A stretch of DNA of 64,000 nt, from NCBI RefSeq assembly GCF_000203815.1, contig NW_004457723.1:620001-684000 (forward strand), given 5' to 3'. The notes beneath the pieces were generated by a model, which saw only the letters and a list, made by a program, of their open reading frames with translations, did no database searches and was not told the origin of the DNA. Positions 11,601 to 25,073 of this stretch are shown in pieces (the stretch's first letter is position 1; each line of letters opens with the position of its first letter). This stretch comes from Cavenderia fasciculata (lineage: Eukaryota > Evosea > Eumycetozoa > Acytosteliales > Cavenderiaceae). The position numbers were made by a program, and so were the translations under genes.

Positions 11601-14029
11601 CGGTTGGAGTGAGGGTAGCATGATCTTGAATGACATTGATAATAAATTCCAAAAGTGATTTTAGATTATCTGGACTCGTATTACTTTGAAGGAATGGTTT
11701 ATGAAGAATGGTTTCCAAAAAGAATTGTGGACTAGTTGCACCCAACATGATTCTAGTAGTGAAAAAGTCCAACATCATAGACTTTGATGTATAGTATTTG
11801 ATGGATCGATCAGGGTCTGTTGGAGATCCAATAATATGAGCTTCATCAATCATACGAGGTCGACTACTATGAGCATAATAGAATATTCTAAATGATGAAA
11901 TATCACAAAGTGTCATATTTACAAATCCATCCTGTACTACTTTTGATTCTATTGATATTTGTTTCATATAATAATCAATTACCTCTTGTCTTATATTATT
12001 ATTATTTTGATTATTATTATTATTATTATTTTGATTATTTGGATTATTATTTTCTGGTAATTGTAATATAATAGTAGCAATGATTCTAGAAAGTGGGAAA
12101 ATATATCTTGCACCAATATCATTATCTGTATCACACCATTCTGGATATTTAACAGTTTTAAATAATCCAAATGATCTATCTATAATATATTTTGCCAATG
12201 CTACTATTGATTCTAAATGTTGATTATTTTGTTCACTTTCTTGAACTAGAGTTTTAAATATTCTATTAAATGTATTGATTAGATAAACTTCAATTTGAAC
12301 CAATTCTTTTAATTCCTTTAGAATATTGTCATAGTGTTGAGAAGGAGTGACAAATTCATGAGTATATGCAGCCAATTGTAATAGTTTGTCTATAATGTGA
12401 CGATTCGACGCAACATAGAGTGCACATTCCTTGAATTTAACCGATTTGACCAATAGTATGGTTTCAAATCTACACGTCTTTGGTTGTTGTTTGTCACGAA
12501 CATAGGTTTGTTGGAATTGTTGTAGATTGTAAAGAGTAGAATCGACAATGGCTTCATAGAGATTGGGTTGTGCAGCTCCAGTTGCAAATGGAATGATCAT
12601 TGACGATGGATGATGACAAAACATTTGAAAGTGAAAGGCAGACTCTGAGAATACCTTTTTCTCTTGTGGTTGCATCAGCTGTGTCAAGTTGCCAAGATAG
12701 AGTTGATAGAATATCTTGGCAAACAACTTGTGATGATAACAAAGTGAAGAGAATAAAAAAAATGATGTTGATGCACAACTTGGATGTGACTGAAATAATG
12801 TCTCCAAAGGTGTACTAACCACTTTTACTTTTTTCTTTCCTTTTTTAATTGATGATGAAGAAGAAGATGAAGAAGAAGAAGAGTTGTCTTTTAATTGTTG
12901 ATGTTCTTGATTGTCAAGTTTAAAAGTTTCAAGTGTAAATTCTTGAGCTATGATTTGAGCAAATAAAGGTGATCGCATTGTACATTTCCCAAGAAATGTA
13001 ATAATATCTACAATTTCAAGTTCATTTAATTTGTATCGTTTTTGATTCGACCCCAAATCTGTCAACCGTTGTATGATTGCAGATAGAAATGTTGTGAATG
13101 CTTCAACCAAATGTTCAGGTATTGCATCTACATAATGTTGTTTGTATTGATAGTTGTCGGCATGTCTATGATCCGAACAGAACCCACTTGATTTTAATGC
13201 ATCAGGATTTCCACAATCACATAAACATGATCCACCAGGTGTATAAGCCAATGAATATTCATGTTTATCAATTACATGATTTCCTTTTAAAAAACATTCT
13301 ACACCTAGAAAAATAAAAGTACAAAAGAAAAGTTAACAAAAAAAAAATGATTGACAATAATAATAATATATATTGTTACTTACAAATATTTGTTCTTTCT
13401 TTACTTTTTGAACATGTTAAACATATAAAGTAATATCTTCCTGATAAATCTATAAAAAAAAGAAAGAAAATGATTAATAATTGTCCAACCATTTATAATG
13501 TACAGTTGTTTGTTTCTATTCATCTTCTCTTACAATTTGAACATTTAATAGATGGTGTTGATGGAAAATGATGAGATATAAACTCTTCAATGGATAGATT
13601 CTTTTCTTTAAAGTAATGTTTAAAGAGTGAATCAAGATTGGTTGTATTTAATGTCATTGATTTCAAAGAAGCCTCTAAATCTGTCATTGGTAGTACTCTA
13701 AACTTTTTCATTTTTGTATTCTTTCTTTTCTCTATAAACCATGGTATTGATTCTTCATCTTCATCATCATCATCACTATTTATATCAATATCTTCATCAT
13801 CTTGACTTGATGAAGATAAGTGTTGTTGTTGATCATCTTCTACCTTGTCTGATTCTTTTCTCTTTTTATCTGTTGTGTTTGTAGTAGTTGTTGTTGTAGT
13901 CGTTGTCGTTGTTGATGTAGTAGAAGTGTTATTATTATTATTATTATTGTTATTGTTTGAGGAAGTAGTTGATGAAGATCTCATTGATGACTTTCGTTTC
14001 CCTTTTGAAAGTTCTCCTTCTTCCTCCAT
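8645..14029 (-). CDS. UBR-box E3 ubiquitin ligase (N-recognin, UBR1-like)
   Basis: Six exons: 14029-13534, 13449-13384, 13304-11539, 11447-9198, 9112-8969, 8908-8645; the sum is 4,986 nt, 1,661 aa. Seen: an Asn/Thr-rich and acidic N-terminus. The UBR zinc-binding box spans exons 1-3 (about residues 160-235), running from KCSN through YYFICLTCSKSKE to CVECFLKGNH and GGSCLCDCGNPDA...GFCSDH. A RING-type cluster has CCIICRDK near 1089 and CRHVTHRSC...CPLC near 1200-1222, split by about 105 acidic residues. A C-terminal Cys-rich cap (CLGCAK, CLSCGALLCSEHC) lies in exon 5, with HPKYC at the start of exon 6. Known: UBR proteins bind N-degrons and ubiquitinate them for proteasomal decay. Which UBR subgroup is not certain. 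Introns are 60-91 bp. Confidence 0.9.
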
Positions 14030-14215
14030 CAATCTCTACTTCTACCTATACTACTATACGTGAATCGATATAGTATAGTATTATCTTATATTTTATCTCC
14101 CACAGGGTTAAATATATAATATTTTTATAGTGTTGATTTTGGGCAAATTCAATTTTCTGCATAAGTTAATTTAAACTAATTTAATTTTATTTTATTTAAT
14201 TTATTCAATCTTTCT

Positions 14216-17200
14216 TTATCCATGGGTTATTATTGTTGCTGTTGATGTTGTAGATGTTGTTGATGTAGTACTGGTGTTGTTGTTGTTGATATAAGGTTTC
14301 AACAATTTAATGACTCTTTGTTGTAATCTAACTTTTTGAATGGCTGTATTCCACTTTTTCTTGTTTTGTTCTTTTGATGCTTCATCTTGGCATTCATCTT
14401 CATCTTCATCATATTTCTGTTCCATTTCATCATCACCAAGATCTATATCATTATCGTTATCATCATCATTATCTGATTCATTTGTAATTGCAAAATATTT
14501 GATATTATCAACTAGTTGACTTTCTTCATCTTGTTTGGTTGATTTTTTAGAAGAAGAAGCTTTTAATCTTTTTGTAATGTTTGAAAATGGTTTAAATGAA
14601 GATACTGTTGTAGTACCAGAGGATACTAAATGATATTTAAGTGATTTAGTTGGGATATCTTCCAATTGTAGTCGTCTGGTTGATTTTTTGTATTCAGAGT
14701 ATGAATGACGAATGGTTTTAATCAACAGTCCCCATGGCAAACCCATTGATCCAAGACCCACACTAATAACCCATTCATAACCACCCAACGGAACCGTCTG
14801 TACAAAATTCTCTCCAAATTCAATAATGATCACTTGAACAATAGTACAAATAAATAGAATAACTGTAAATTGCCAATTACTTTTAATTCCTTCAAATACA
14901 TTTTTATCACCTTTAAAATAAATAAAAAGTTAATATTAGATAGTTTCTATTATCTATTCTTTCTTTCTTTGTTTCTTACAAGAATGAATTCTACGACAAT
15001 TAATTTCATTAAATAATTGTAAAAATATAAAAGTATTAAATAGTAGGGTGTAATGATGTTTACTGTATGGTACTAAACCAAGGAATATGGCGTCACCCAA
15101 GAAAAGGATGACAAATAGTACACAGAGTTGGAATATGGTTTGACCAACTATATTAAACCACATTGAAAAGGTGATGAGTCGTTTATCCTTTTTACTCTTT
15201 CTCTGTAGGATACTGTCTTTGGGTTCCTCGGTGGCAAGTGCCAGTGATGCCAAAGTATCCATAATTAGATTGGTCCATAGTAATTGAACCGCTGATAGAG
15301 GACTAGCTCCCGTGCTACTTGTAACAGACCCAACAAATGAAATGATAACTGCCACAAAATTAACTGTCAATTGGAATTGAAGAAACTTTTGAATTGATTC
15401 CATTACATTTCTACCCCATTTAATTGCATTTATGATTGATGCAAAATTATCATCTAATAATATTATATCTAAAAATTAAAAAGTAAAAGTAAATAAACAA
15501 AAAAAAGTAAATAAATAAACTAATTAATTATTTCTTATCTTTTTCTTACCAGAAGCTTCTTTTGCAATTTCAGTACCAGTAATACCCATTGAAAAACCAA
15601 CATGAGCAAGTTTAAGAGATGGAGCATCATTGACACCATCACCAGTGACGGCGACAATTTCTTTTGCTTCTTTTAGGTATTTGACAAATAGTTGTTTGTC
15701 AAGTGGAGTTGATCGAGCAATGACTTGAATGTTTGGTAAGAGTAGGTCGATTTGTTGTGGAGTGAGTTCTCTAAATTGACTCCCCTCCATACAGTGTCCT
15801 CCGGGTGTGAGAATGCCAAGCTTGATGGCAATGTTTTTGGCAGTGTCTATATTGTCGCCCGTGATCATTCGAACGCTCATACCGGCTTGTTGAGCAATTG
15901 CAATGGCACGTGGCACCTCTTTTCGAATTGGATCACGTATACCGAGAATAGCAAGACATATAAAGTTTGAATAGGTAAGGGTGTCATTGTAGATTTGCTT
16001 CCATATTTGTTCGAGTGGTGTTGGGTTTTCCGAAGCAATGTAAATGTCAAAGTAGACAATCGTAATCGTTCGAAGTAGGTCTGCAGACATACTCTTGACA
16101 CGTTGCAATAAATTAGATCGTTGTTGGTCATCCATCTCTTTCAAAGTATCGTGTGACGAGTGCCATCTCGAGCACCGACCTAATAGTACCTCGGCGGCAC
16201 CTTTAATAAATATTCGGTATGTCTGAGTTTGATCAGTCTCTTTCAACTTTGTTATGGTTGCCATCATCTTGGTATCCGATGAAAATGGTACAACTGTACA
16301 TATTGATTGATTTAATCGAAGTTTTGGTAAATCAAACGACAAATAGTCTCCATGTAAATTCATTGCAAATCCAAGTAATGCACATTCAGTTTGATTTCCA
16401 ATAAACATTGTAGTTGCATTCTTTTTTTGATTTTGGTCGCTGTCTAGTTGAGCTGTAGAATTACTAACAATAGAATCTACTATTAACTTTTTGGTTGTTT
16501 CTGATAGAGTCGTTGGTAATACTGCATAGTCTATACCATCGGGTTGTTCTTGTAGGTTGATACCAGCAACCCATCCAGATACGACGGTCATTTTGTTTTC
16601 GGTTAGGGTGCCAGTCTTGTCACTACATATGACTGTTGCGTTACCCATCGTTTCACAAGCTTGTAGTTGACGAACAAGATTGTTTCCTCGAAGCATTTTG
16701 AGCATACTGTACGCCAGACTGATGGTGACTGCGAGTGGCAGTCCCTCTGGTACAACGACGACTACAATCGTGATGGCAGTGATGAGATAGTCCAATATAT
16801 TGTTGAAATACTCTACTGATCGAATCGACTTGCTCGCATCAGACATGGTAGCGATGGTTGTTTTAACGAGTAGAATGGCAAATGTCAACACGGCAATGAC
16901 AACGCCAACTTTACCAATGGTGCCTGCCAGACTGTCGAGACGCTCCTCTAGCGGGGTCTTGGCATTCTCAACACGCAGCGACATCATCGTCTTTCCATTC
17001 ATGCTGTTGACACCGACACACAGTGCCATCATACTGCCACACCCCTCGGTCACGAGCGAGCCTGACAACATGCGCATGCGTCCCAGTACTGGGTTGGCAT
17101 CCTTTTTGACGGCTGCACTCTCGCCTGTGCACGCAGACTCTTCACACGACACACCAAACCCTTGCACGAGGAACCCGTCGACCGGCACGATCATACCCGT

Positions 17201-18113
17201 CTCGATGACAATAATCTCGCCTACATTAATCTCTGATGTCGGTACGACACTGTATCGACCGCTACGTACCACCTTGACCATCACATTGGTACGTTGTTTG
17301 TTGAGTTTTTGGAACTGCTTTTCTTTGCTATAGTTGTTGAGTGAGGTGACAGTCACAACAATCAGTACAGCAGCAATGATTGATATGCTGTCGATCCATC
17401 CATTGTCTTCACGGCGCCACAACACTGCTATCACCAACGACACGATTGCAGCCACCGCCAACATGATCATCATATGATCCTGTAAGCTTTCCAAAAAGTA
17501 AGAGATCAATGATCTAGTCTTTACAGGTGGCAATACATTCTTTCCAAATGCCAGCTGTCTTGCACGAAACTGATCATACTCTTGCTCCTCTCTTGACAAT
17601 CCCTCCAACCTATCAGTCTTGAGTGATCTCTCTAAATGTTTTAATCCATCACTCTGTACTAACAAATGTTTTAAAAATGGGTCATCTATATTAAATAAAG
17701 TATTTATATACTCTAAATCAATATTAAATGTTGATCGTTCATCTCTAAGTTGGAACAAAAAAAAAAAAAGTTGGTGGTGTGAGCAAAGAAGTGGTTAGCT
17801 TTTGTATGCAACTTTCAATGTCTTTGTCTTACTCTTTATCTTTTATATCAATGGTTATAGATTCCTCCTCTTCTTTCTTTTCATCATCATCTTCTTCTTC
17901 TTCATGTTTTAATAATTCTTTATTCTTTTTCTTTTTGTTTTTCTTTTTCTTATTTTTCTTATTTTTCTTTCCACTTGCTTCATCTTTTACTTTTCCAACC
18001 ATTTTATCATTGTCTTGATGACGATGATCTTGATGATCTAATAATTCCAATTCAATTTCATCTTTTTCATTGTTTATATGATGATTTGAATTTGAATTTA
18101 AATTGGCTACCAT
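14216..18113 (-). CDS. P-type Ca2+-transporting ATPase, plasma-membrane type (PMCA/PAT1-like)
   Basis: Four exons: 18113-17833, 17744-15550, 15468-14980, 14910-14216; 3,660 nt, 1,219 aa. Seen: a Lys/Glu-rich cytosolic N-terminus of about 94 residues; actuator motif ACTGESAAV; PEGL in transmembrane segment 4 (VVVVPEGLPLAVTISLAYS); the phosphorylation loop CSDKTGTLTENKM near residue 468; the hinge TGDGVNDAPSLK; then KEASDIILLDDNFASI rebuilt across an intron and the M5-M10 region. The acidic C-terminal tail includes a basic helix, KKWNTAIQKVRLQQRV, that could be regulatory. Known: these pumps export Ca2+ from the cytosol; in D. discoideum PAT1 works at contractile vacuole and plasma membrane. 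Subfamily is well supported, one-to-one identity with patA is not. It shares a divergent promoter region with Pat1. Confidence 0.92.
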
Positions 18114-18889
18114 ATGTGGTACAAAAATTGTTATATATTAATAGATAAATAGAGATAGATGGATACAAATAATTGAAAATGAACACATATATAAAAGGAG
18201 ACAATACAATAAGTATGTTATTAAATGTGGAAAGGTGGGTGTGAACTCTACCAGATACATTCACCACTCTCATCCATATATACATACCACCCAGTGAGTA
18301 AGTGAATAATTTAAATTGTCACTTTAAATTTAAAAGTTGGCATTTAGCACCACCACAACCAAACCAACCTGGTGGGTGTTACATCGTACATGTTTTAGTT
18401 TTTAAAAAGTACCAATCAAACCAAAGAAGAGTGAGTCTGAAAAACCAATGTCAGTTTATGACTCTTGCCCCTCCCCACCACCACCACTTGCATTAGTGCT
18501 ACCTTTTCTGACTGACTATTCATCATCATCCACCCACAATAGTTTTACACTTTTTTTGAGAATCATCTAGATTAATCGAGAATATTTTTGATGTTCATCT
18601 ATAATTATATTCTCGTCGACTAGAAATATAAATATAAATTATATTCCTCTTATCATGAAATTGAGGAATATTGTTTCCAATTTTTGAATTTTTTAATTTT
18701 TTTGCTTTTTTTTTTTTTCTTGTTGAGCTGAAGATTAAACTTGAACCCACATATTAATTATATTCGATAATCTACAATACTATATATATATATACTACTA
18801 TAACTCTATCTATCACTTTTTAATATCTATTAATAGTTGAGAAGAGATTGATTGATTGACAACATAGTATACATAGAGAGAGAGAGGAG
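18114..18889. promoter_or_regulatory. Divergent promoter region between Ca2+ ATPase and Pat1 genes
   Basis: 776 bp between two divergent starts. It contains TGGGTGTG at about 18236-18243 and a second GTGGGTGT-like patch near 18371, resembling the G-box bound by Dictyostelium G-box binding factor. It also has a long T run (about 18702-18719) and a GA-rich 5' leader before the Pat1 ATG. The G-box assignment is inference from the motif alone. No gene was seen. Confidence 0.4.
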
Positions 18890-21674
18890 ATGTCTGCACC
18901 AAACTACTTTGACGACGATCTATTGGCAACAGACGACCAAATCAACTATGAAGAACAAGAATACGATGACGATGAAACCTTTGGTGATACTGGTCCATTA
19001 AGTAACTATAGATAATAAAGAAAGATATAATATAGGTAGTGGTAGCTAATAATCAATCTCATTTAATAGATGACGAATGGGAGAATCAACATACATCATT
19101 GGCACATGAACATGAAGGATTTGTAGTTGACAATAAAATAAGAGATGGTGTTCAATTAAAGAGATACGACGACCAGGAAGATCTTGGAGATGATGGTAGT
19201 CTCTTGGAGGACGACGAAGATTATCGTAATGGTAACGGTAAAGATGCGGATGGTAGATCATCATTTTTTTCAGATCTTCCACCAGTAAACAACAACAACA
19301 ACAACAACAAACAAAACCGTCAACAACAACAACAATCAAATGCACAAGGTAGAACTGTTGGAATGTTTAGTTCATTATCACTTTATGATGATAAAGAAAA
19401 GAGTCCCAATAATAATAATAATAATAATCAAGTAAAGCATCAAATGATATATGAAAAAGAAAGCAACATATTGTATTAAACTTTCTCTTTCTCTTTTTCT
19501 TTTCTCTCTTATTAGGTTGATAATGATCAATTAGAATCAATGTTTAAAATTGCAATGGGTGAGATTCCAACTACTAGTATCCCTCAAGCTCTAACACCAC
19601 ACAATTCTTTGAATAATGTTCCAACTACCCCACAGCATCATCAACAACAACAACAACCACAACAATCTCCAATTGATCCATTGAAAAAATTGTTCCAATC
19701 TGGTGTTCCTCAACAATCTCCAAATAGTATGCATATATCAAAACAAAAAGAAACATAATATCTAGTATCGTATCTAACCATTTTACTCTCTTAAGAATTG
19801 GAAGCATTAAAAGGAGCATATTCATTATCTGATTTGGAAGCTAAATTTGAACAACAATCACAACAACAATCCTCTGTTTCACAAGTGGTCGAACAACAAC
19901 AAGAAAATGTACAACAACAACAACAACAACCGCAAACACCTCAAGGTAAAAACAATATAAACAATAATAATAGAAACTCGTCACCATCAAGACCAGGATT
20001 TACCCTTGGTGATGCTATACCAGGCAACAGAGAATACCAACAACATCAACGTATACTAAGAGATCAAGCAAGAGATGCAAACTGGAATCAACATCAATCA
20101 CCCAGAGGCGATGGAGGAGGAGGAGGAGGAGCTCCCCCAACTTCACCATACAACAACAACAAATACAACAAAAATGCCCAGAATGGTAAAAGTCCAATGA
20201 AGCAACCACACATTCAAGACAAAAAGTACATGAGTGCCGATGAAATTCAAACTATTCATAGATTACAAGCTTATCAACTTCATTATACAAATCCATATAT
20301 AGAAGATTTTTATTTTCAAAAATTAAAAGAAAGTATGTAAAATGTAAAAAGTAAAAGGAAATATAAATAGAAATAGAAATAGATCAATCAATTAAAACCA
20401 TTTTATTTCTATATTTTTTCTTTTAGGATCAGGAGTTGTAATTCAACAATTTACTCATACACCAATTTGTGATTCACTTCCAAAAACAATTACAAAGAAA
20501 CCAACTACAACAGCTGATCCATTACTTGGTGCTTTGGGACGTATTCCATCTCATTCAATTAGAGCTCCAAGACCAATCTTGCAAATTATACTTGATAAAG
20601 ATGAAAATGAACAATATGATAAAACTGTAAGGAATCAAAAAAAAAAAAAAAAAACAAAAGTAATATCAGTTACTTATATATTTTTTATTTTTTTTTATTA
20701 GGTTCAATCAAGTGATCAAACTATTAAATTGGCAATTGAATCATCATATAATCATTTACTTGATATTGAAGATATTGATCAATTGATTAATAATCAACAA
20801 CAATCTGCATCTACTGATAATCAACAATTAATAGATCTTCAAGCCAAAAAGGAACAAATAGCACAAGACCTATTTAAATCACTTCATTTGGATCCATTCC
20901 CATGTTTCAAATTTGAATCACCATTATTACCACAACAAACTCCTGATCAAAAATGGCCTTCTGTTTGGTAAATATAAAAAGAAAAAGAAAAAGAAAAAGA
21001 ATCATGATTATTAATTTTTTTATTTTCCTATTTGTTTTCCTTTTAGCCCAGAAGATTTATTATTTGTATCATTATGGGTAATTGGTAAAGGTAGAAAATT
21101 ATTGAATAGAGCCTTTTTATCATTGACATCACCACAATCGGTATCTGCGTTATTTGCAGTATGTAGAAATCTTCCATTATTATTAATGTTGCATTTGCCA
21201 GAGGGAAGTGAAGCTGCAACCAATGGAATCTACCGTACCGTTTCGAGATGGGTCATGGAAATCCCAATCCAATTCTTCACACTTGCCTTTCACTTTTTAG
21301 TCAACTTTAACCAACCCCAATTCCTGACCAAGGTGTTTAGCCACCGCAACGGTTTGGCCGTCATTGAACAATTCCTTCTCAGAGGCTATCTCGTTCAAGA
21401 CCAAGCCTACCTCTTGCACAATAACCTCCAAATGGATCCAGTTGCAGTACTCCAATTCCACGAAATCTTTGGACGTTTCTTCCAACGTCTTACTGGCAAC
21501 TTTGCAAATATCTTTAGCCAACAACAACCATCACAATCACCAAATATTCCTCCACAACCATACCCAGAACTCGTTAAAATTCATTCCCTCTTATTTCATC
21601 ATTCAAATGAAGCTCAAAAGAATATTCTTTCAATGGAATTGGGTATGAATAATAATAATATGATGATGAGATAA
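18890..21674 (+). CDS. Pat1 family mRNA-decapping activator
   Basis: Seven exons: 18890-19001, 19070-19431, 19516-19726, 19796-20332, 20427-20626, 20702-20967, 21047-21674; 2,316 nt, 771 aa. Seen: an N-terminal acidic block ending in TFGDTGPLNDEWENQH, matching the FGxxxxDDxW region of Pat1/PatL1; a Gln/Asn/Pro-rich middle; the conserved start of the C-terminal part, YMSADEIQTIHRLQAYQLHY then PYIEDFYFQKLKE; then LGRIPSHSIRAPRPILQI; and an alpha-helical C-terminal domain rich in Leu. Known: Pat1 links Dhh1, Lsm1-7 and Dcp1/2 in P-bodies and represses translation. The second-exon acceptor was chosen because it joins the DEWENQ motif cleanly; a 39-nt alternative intron is too short. Confidence 0.88.
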
Positions 21675-21886
21675 AAATGGAAAAAAAAAAAACAAAAAAA
21701 AACAAAACAAAATTAAAATATAATATAACAACCAACAAACAACAAAAGAAATGAAAATAAATGTAAAATCGAAATAATTAATTAATATATAAAAGTTAGT
21801 TTGTTGTTAGTATATTTTATTATTATTATTTCCATTATTCCCATTATTATTATTATTATTTCCTTCCGTGTTTCATTTCCTATTTC

Positions 21887-22542
21887 TTATTGAAGTATAC
21901 AACAACGACGATTTGCTTTTTTAGCTTGTTTTAAAAATAATTTACTTTTTGCAGATAGATCATTTGATTGTTGTAATAGGTCTTCCATTTTTCCCATATT
22001 TTGAAGTGCAGCGTCTATATTTTTATGCATGATAATAGTGATATCATTGATTTGTCCTTGAATTTCAGTAGTCTTGTCAACGTTGGCCACCGTTCCATAT
22101 TTTGTCATGATATTTTGTAATCCAGGGAATGGTGATCCAATAATTCCCTGTGTCGTTTTCAAATATTCCATCATCATTTCACTTAGACATCTAGCTGCTA
22201 CTCTATCTGGATATTCTTGATCCGTAAATACCACTCCACCAAATTCCTCTCTTACATCAACAAAACATTTATATTGTTCATAAGGTACCGCATTTTTTGT
22301 ATTCACATTAAACTTTTCAACAAAAATCTTACTAGTCGCTACTAATAATTCTTTTACCCTAAAAAGTAAAAATAAAAGAGTAAGAAGATGTAATATAGAT
22401 ACGAATATATATTACTTGTTTGTTGTTTGTTGTTGACTACTTACGTTCCTCTTTCAAAGAAACCAAATTGATTTAAATCATATACACTATCAATTACATC
22501 ACCTCCTTTTCTCCTTGTCAATATTATACTAATTATCTTCAT
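21887..22542 (-). CDS. ykt6: Ykt6 v-SNARE (longin domain, prenylated)
   Basis: Two exons: 22542-22445 and 22358-21887; 189 aa, the usual Ykt6 length. Seen: an N-terminal longin domain starting MKIISIILTRRKGGD and containing FGFFERGTVKELLVATSKIF; an R-SNARE coiled coil from about residue 130 (YGTVANVDKTTEIQGQIND); and a C-terminus CCILQ with the double cysteine used for farnesylation/geranylgeranylation and palmitoylation, with no transmembrane helix. Known: Ykt6 drives fusion in ER-Golgi, vacuolar and autophagic traffic. The CAAX motif is read from the second Cys (CILQ). The 3' end converges with Pat1, with a 212-bp spacer. Confidence 0.95.
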
Positions 22543-23004
22543 TCTTTCTTTCTATCTATTAGTTGTTATAAGTTTGTTGTTGTTGTTTTAAAAATACACA
22601 ATAAATATTATTATTATTATTATTACTACGTTATAATATAATATGAATGAATAAGTTAGTCTGTGTTTGTGTGATACGATTGAATCGAATGTTATTATTA
22701 TACTTTTTTTGACCCCTTTTTCACTCGATTAGTGATTTCCTCAAATTAACTCGTTTCCGACATTCTCTGAATGGTTTTCATTGTTTTCCGTTTCTCTATA
22801 GGTAACATTGGAAAATGATATGATAGTTTATTTATTTATAATTATTATTATTATTATATTATATTTTTTGATTGATTGATTATTGAAATTACTCTACTTT
22901 TTCGAAAAAGTAATGAAGTAATTCGAATCTTATTACAAAATATAACTAGTAATATTAAATTTTTTAAAAAAACTATTATCCTTTTTCTCTTTTTCTTCTT
23001 TTTC
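22543..23004. other. Intergenic region, no gene seen
   Basis: Upstream of ykt6 and downstream of squalene epoxidase. It has ATT-type trinucleotide runs near 22607-22625 and 22840-22855. No ORF or RNA gene was recognised; the ykt6 promoter is expected here. Confidence 0.6.
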
Positions 23005-24560
23005 TTATTTCTTTGTTAATCTAAGTAAACTACAAAGAGCAACTAATTTTTGAAGTATTTTTTCATTTCTTAATAATGGAACAACGATATCTGAAGCTTG
23101 ACACAACATTTTATAAGAGGTTGCAATTTTAGATGGAGTTGGGAATGGGAAAAGATTCTTTACCAATCCATAAAATGCAACTGCAAAGAAATGCATTGCC
23201 AATACATGTGGTTTTGGACAAAGTCCTGATAATAATTTAACTGGTCCTGCTGTAAATTCTCCTCCTAAACTTAAATATCCCATACATGCTTTTCTTAGAT
23301 TTTCTACAATTTAAAAAAGTAAAAAAAAGTATTAATAAAACAAATAATAATATTATCTATCTTTTTTTTCTATTTTCTCTCTCTTTTAAATTTACCATAA
23401 TCGGCAGAAAAAACATTATAAAGAGCACCAGCTAAAACATTTAAAGTTGAAGCAAGTGGTTGACGTTTTGATTTGAATTGTTGAATGATATTATCCATGA
23501 CTTTAGGGTTACAGAGATCGGCGGCTGATAGACGACCGAGTAATTGGGACATGTGGTAGACATCGGAAAGGGCGACAGTCATACCTGCACCAGTGAGGGG
23601 GTGACGCATATTCCAGGCATCGCCGAGGATGATGGAGCCGGGTTTGGTGCTTTCTTGGGGATGGAGACGAGAGTTGGGCATCTTTTTGAGTTGTTGCGTT
23701 TCGAGAGCCTGTAAAAAGGCGGTGCGGAGTGTTTCGGGTAGTTGAGGGGCTGTCTGTTCGCGGAAACGTTGTCTGAGTATATCATTGCTGGGACAGACAC
23801 CTGGGACATCAACCAAGACTCTGATCTCATTACTACCGATACGATACATGAGGATGGGAGTTGGATCGACCAAAAAGACATGTCCATGATGATGGTATGG
23901 TAGGTTGACACCACGGATAATGAGTCCGACAAAGGTACTGGTTTGAGAGGGTGTGTTGGCAGGTGTAATGACACGACGCAGATTTGAGAAACAACCGTCA
24001 CAGACAATAGTAAGTGGTGCACGCTTATCCATTGATACCTGTTGTCCAGTCTCGCTGTCCAATGTTACATAGGTTACACCGTGTACCTGATTGTCATCCT
24101 CAATGAGTGCTTTGACAGTACCTTCAACCACCGTAACATTGGGTGCAGACGACATCTTTTCACGCAACTTGTTGATAAACTTGCCATGATGAAACGAGTA
24201 ACCAATAGCATTCTCACCAGTACTCTGTAATTTGGGGTAGGTCAACTTGGTACTCTTATCGGCACCCATAAAGATACCATAGCCATAGGCAGGTGATGCA
24301 TCGATACCTTGAAAGCAGTCTCCCATCCCCAACATCTGTAGATGCTTGACACCACCAGGTTGCATCAACTCACCAACAATTCTATCAGGTTCGCTCATAT
24401 CACGTTCCACTACGAGTACTTGTTTACCTGCATTACCAAGTGCAAACGCCATAGACGTTCCAACTACACCTGCACCTATAATGATTACATCATAATCATA
24501 TATATCTTTTAATTCTATTGAAACTGAAGAAGATGAAGAAGAAGAAGTAGAGGAATCCAT
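23005..24560 (-). CDS. sqle: Squalene epoxidase (squalene monooxygenase)
   Basis: Two exons: 24560-23396 and 23303-23005; 487 aa. Seen: an N-terminal FAD-binding Rossmann motif DVIIIGAGVVGTSMAFALG followed by VVERDMSEPDRIVGELMQPGG; the second FAD motif IVCDGCFSNLRR; and the C-terminal FAD motif IILGDAWNMRHPLTGAGMTV. The C-terminal hydrophobic helices (exon 2) anchor the enzyme in the ER membrane. Known: it converts squalene to 2,3-oxidosqualene with O2, FAD and NADPH-dependent reductase, the first oxygen-requiring step of sterol synthesis. A short Ser-rich start precedes the FAD fold, and no long N-terminal membrane anchor as in animals is present. The core exon is GC-richer than the flanks. 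Confidence 0.95.
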
Positions 24561-25073
24561 CGAAAAATAAGAGAATAAATTAAATAAATAAATAAGTTGT
24601 ATGTTATCTCTTTTTTAGATGATGGTGAATGAATGAGTAGATTGATTGTCGAATCAATGAAAGAGAGAGAGAGAGAGTCGAGTACTTTAAAAGATTTTTT
24701 TTTTTTTTTTTCAATCTGAAGAATCTGATCCTAAGTTTGTTTCGTTTGCAACATCACCTTCATCAACAACCAAGAATCGACTTGTGGATGCTAACATAAT
24801 TGTTTGTTCAACAACCCCTTTTAAGGAAAGAATGATAGATCATCATCCCTTTTTGAACAACTCACTACAGTTGTTTGTTTTTAAAAAAGATAAATTATTA
24901 TTTTTATTTATTTATCTATTTTCCTTTAATCTTTTGATAAATAAAAATTAATATAATATTATATAGATATAAAGATTATAAATATTTAAAATATTAATAA
25001 TATTCAAATTGAATTCCAAATTGAACACAATAAATATAAAAAAAGAATGTAAATTTTACTTTTTTTAAAAAAT
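24561..25073. other. Divergent intergenic region with a coding-like patch
   Basis: Between the squalene epoxidase start and the start of the 622-aa gene. It contains a GA-dinucleotide run (24661-24677), a T run (24696-24711) and a stop-free stretch on + of about 240 nt (about 24714-24962) with amoeba-like codon use but no start and no clear splice signals. It is most likely promoter sequence; an old exon remnant cannot be excluded. Confidence 0.4.

Noticed and set aside
16800-17333. 177-codon ORF antisense to the Ca2+ ATPase
   Set aside because: Mirror of the GC-richer coding strand; the opposite frame is a conserved P-type ATPase.
19002-19040. 39-nt first intron for Pat1
   Set aside because: Too short for this genome; the 68-nt intron to 19069 joins the conserved DEWENQ motif in frame.
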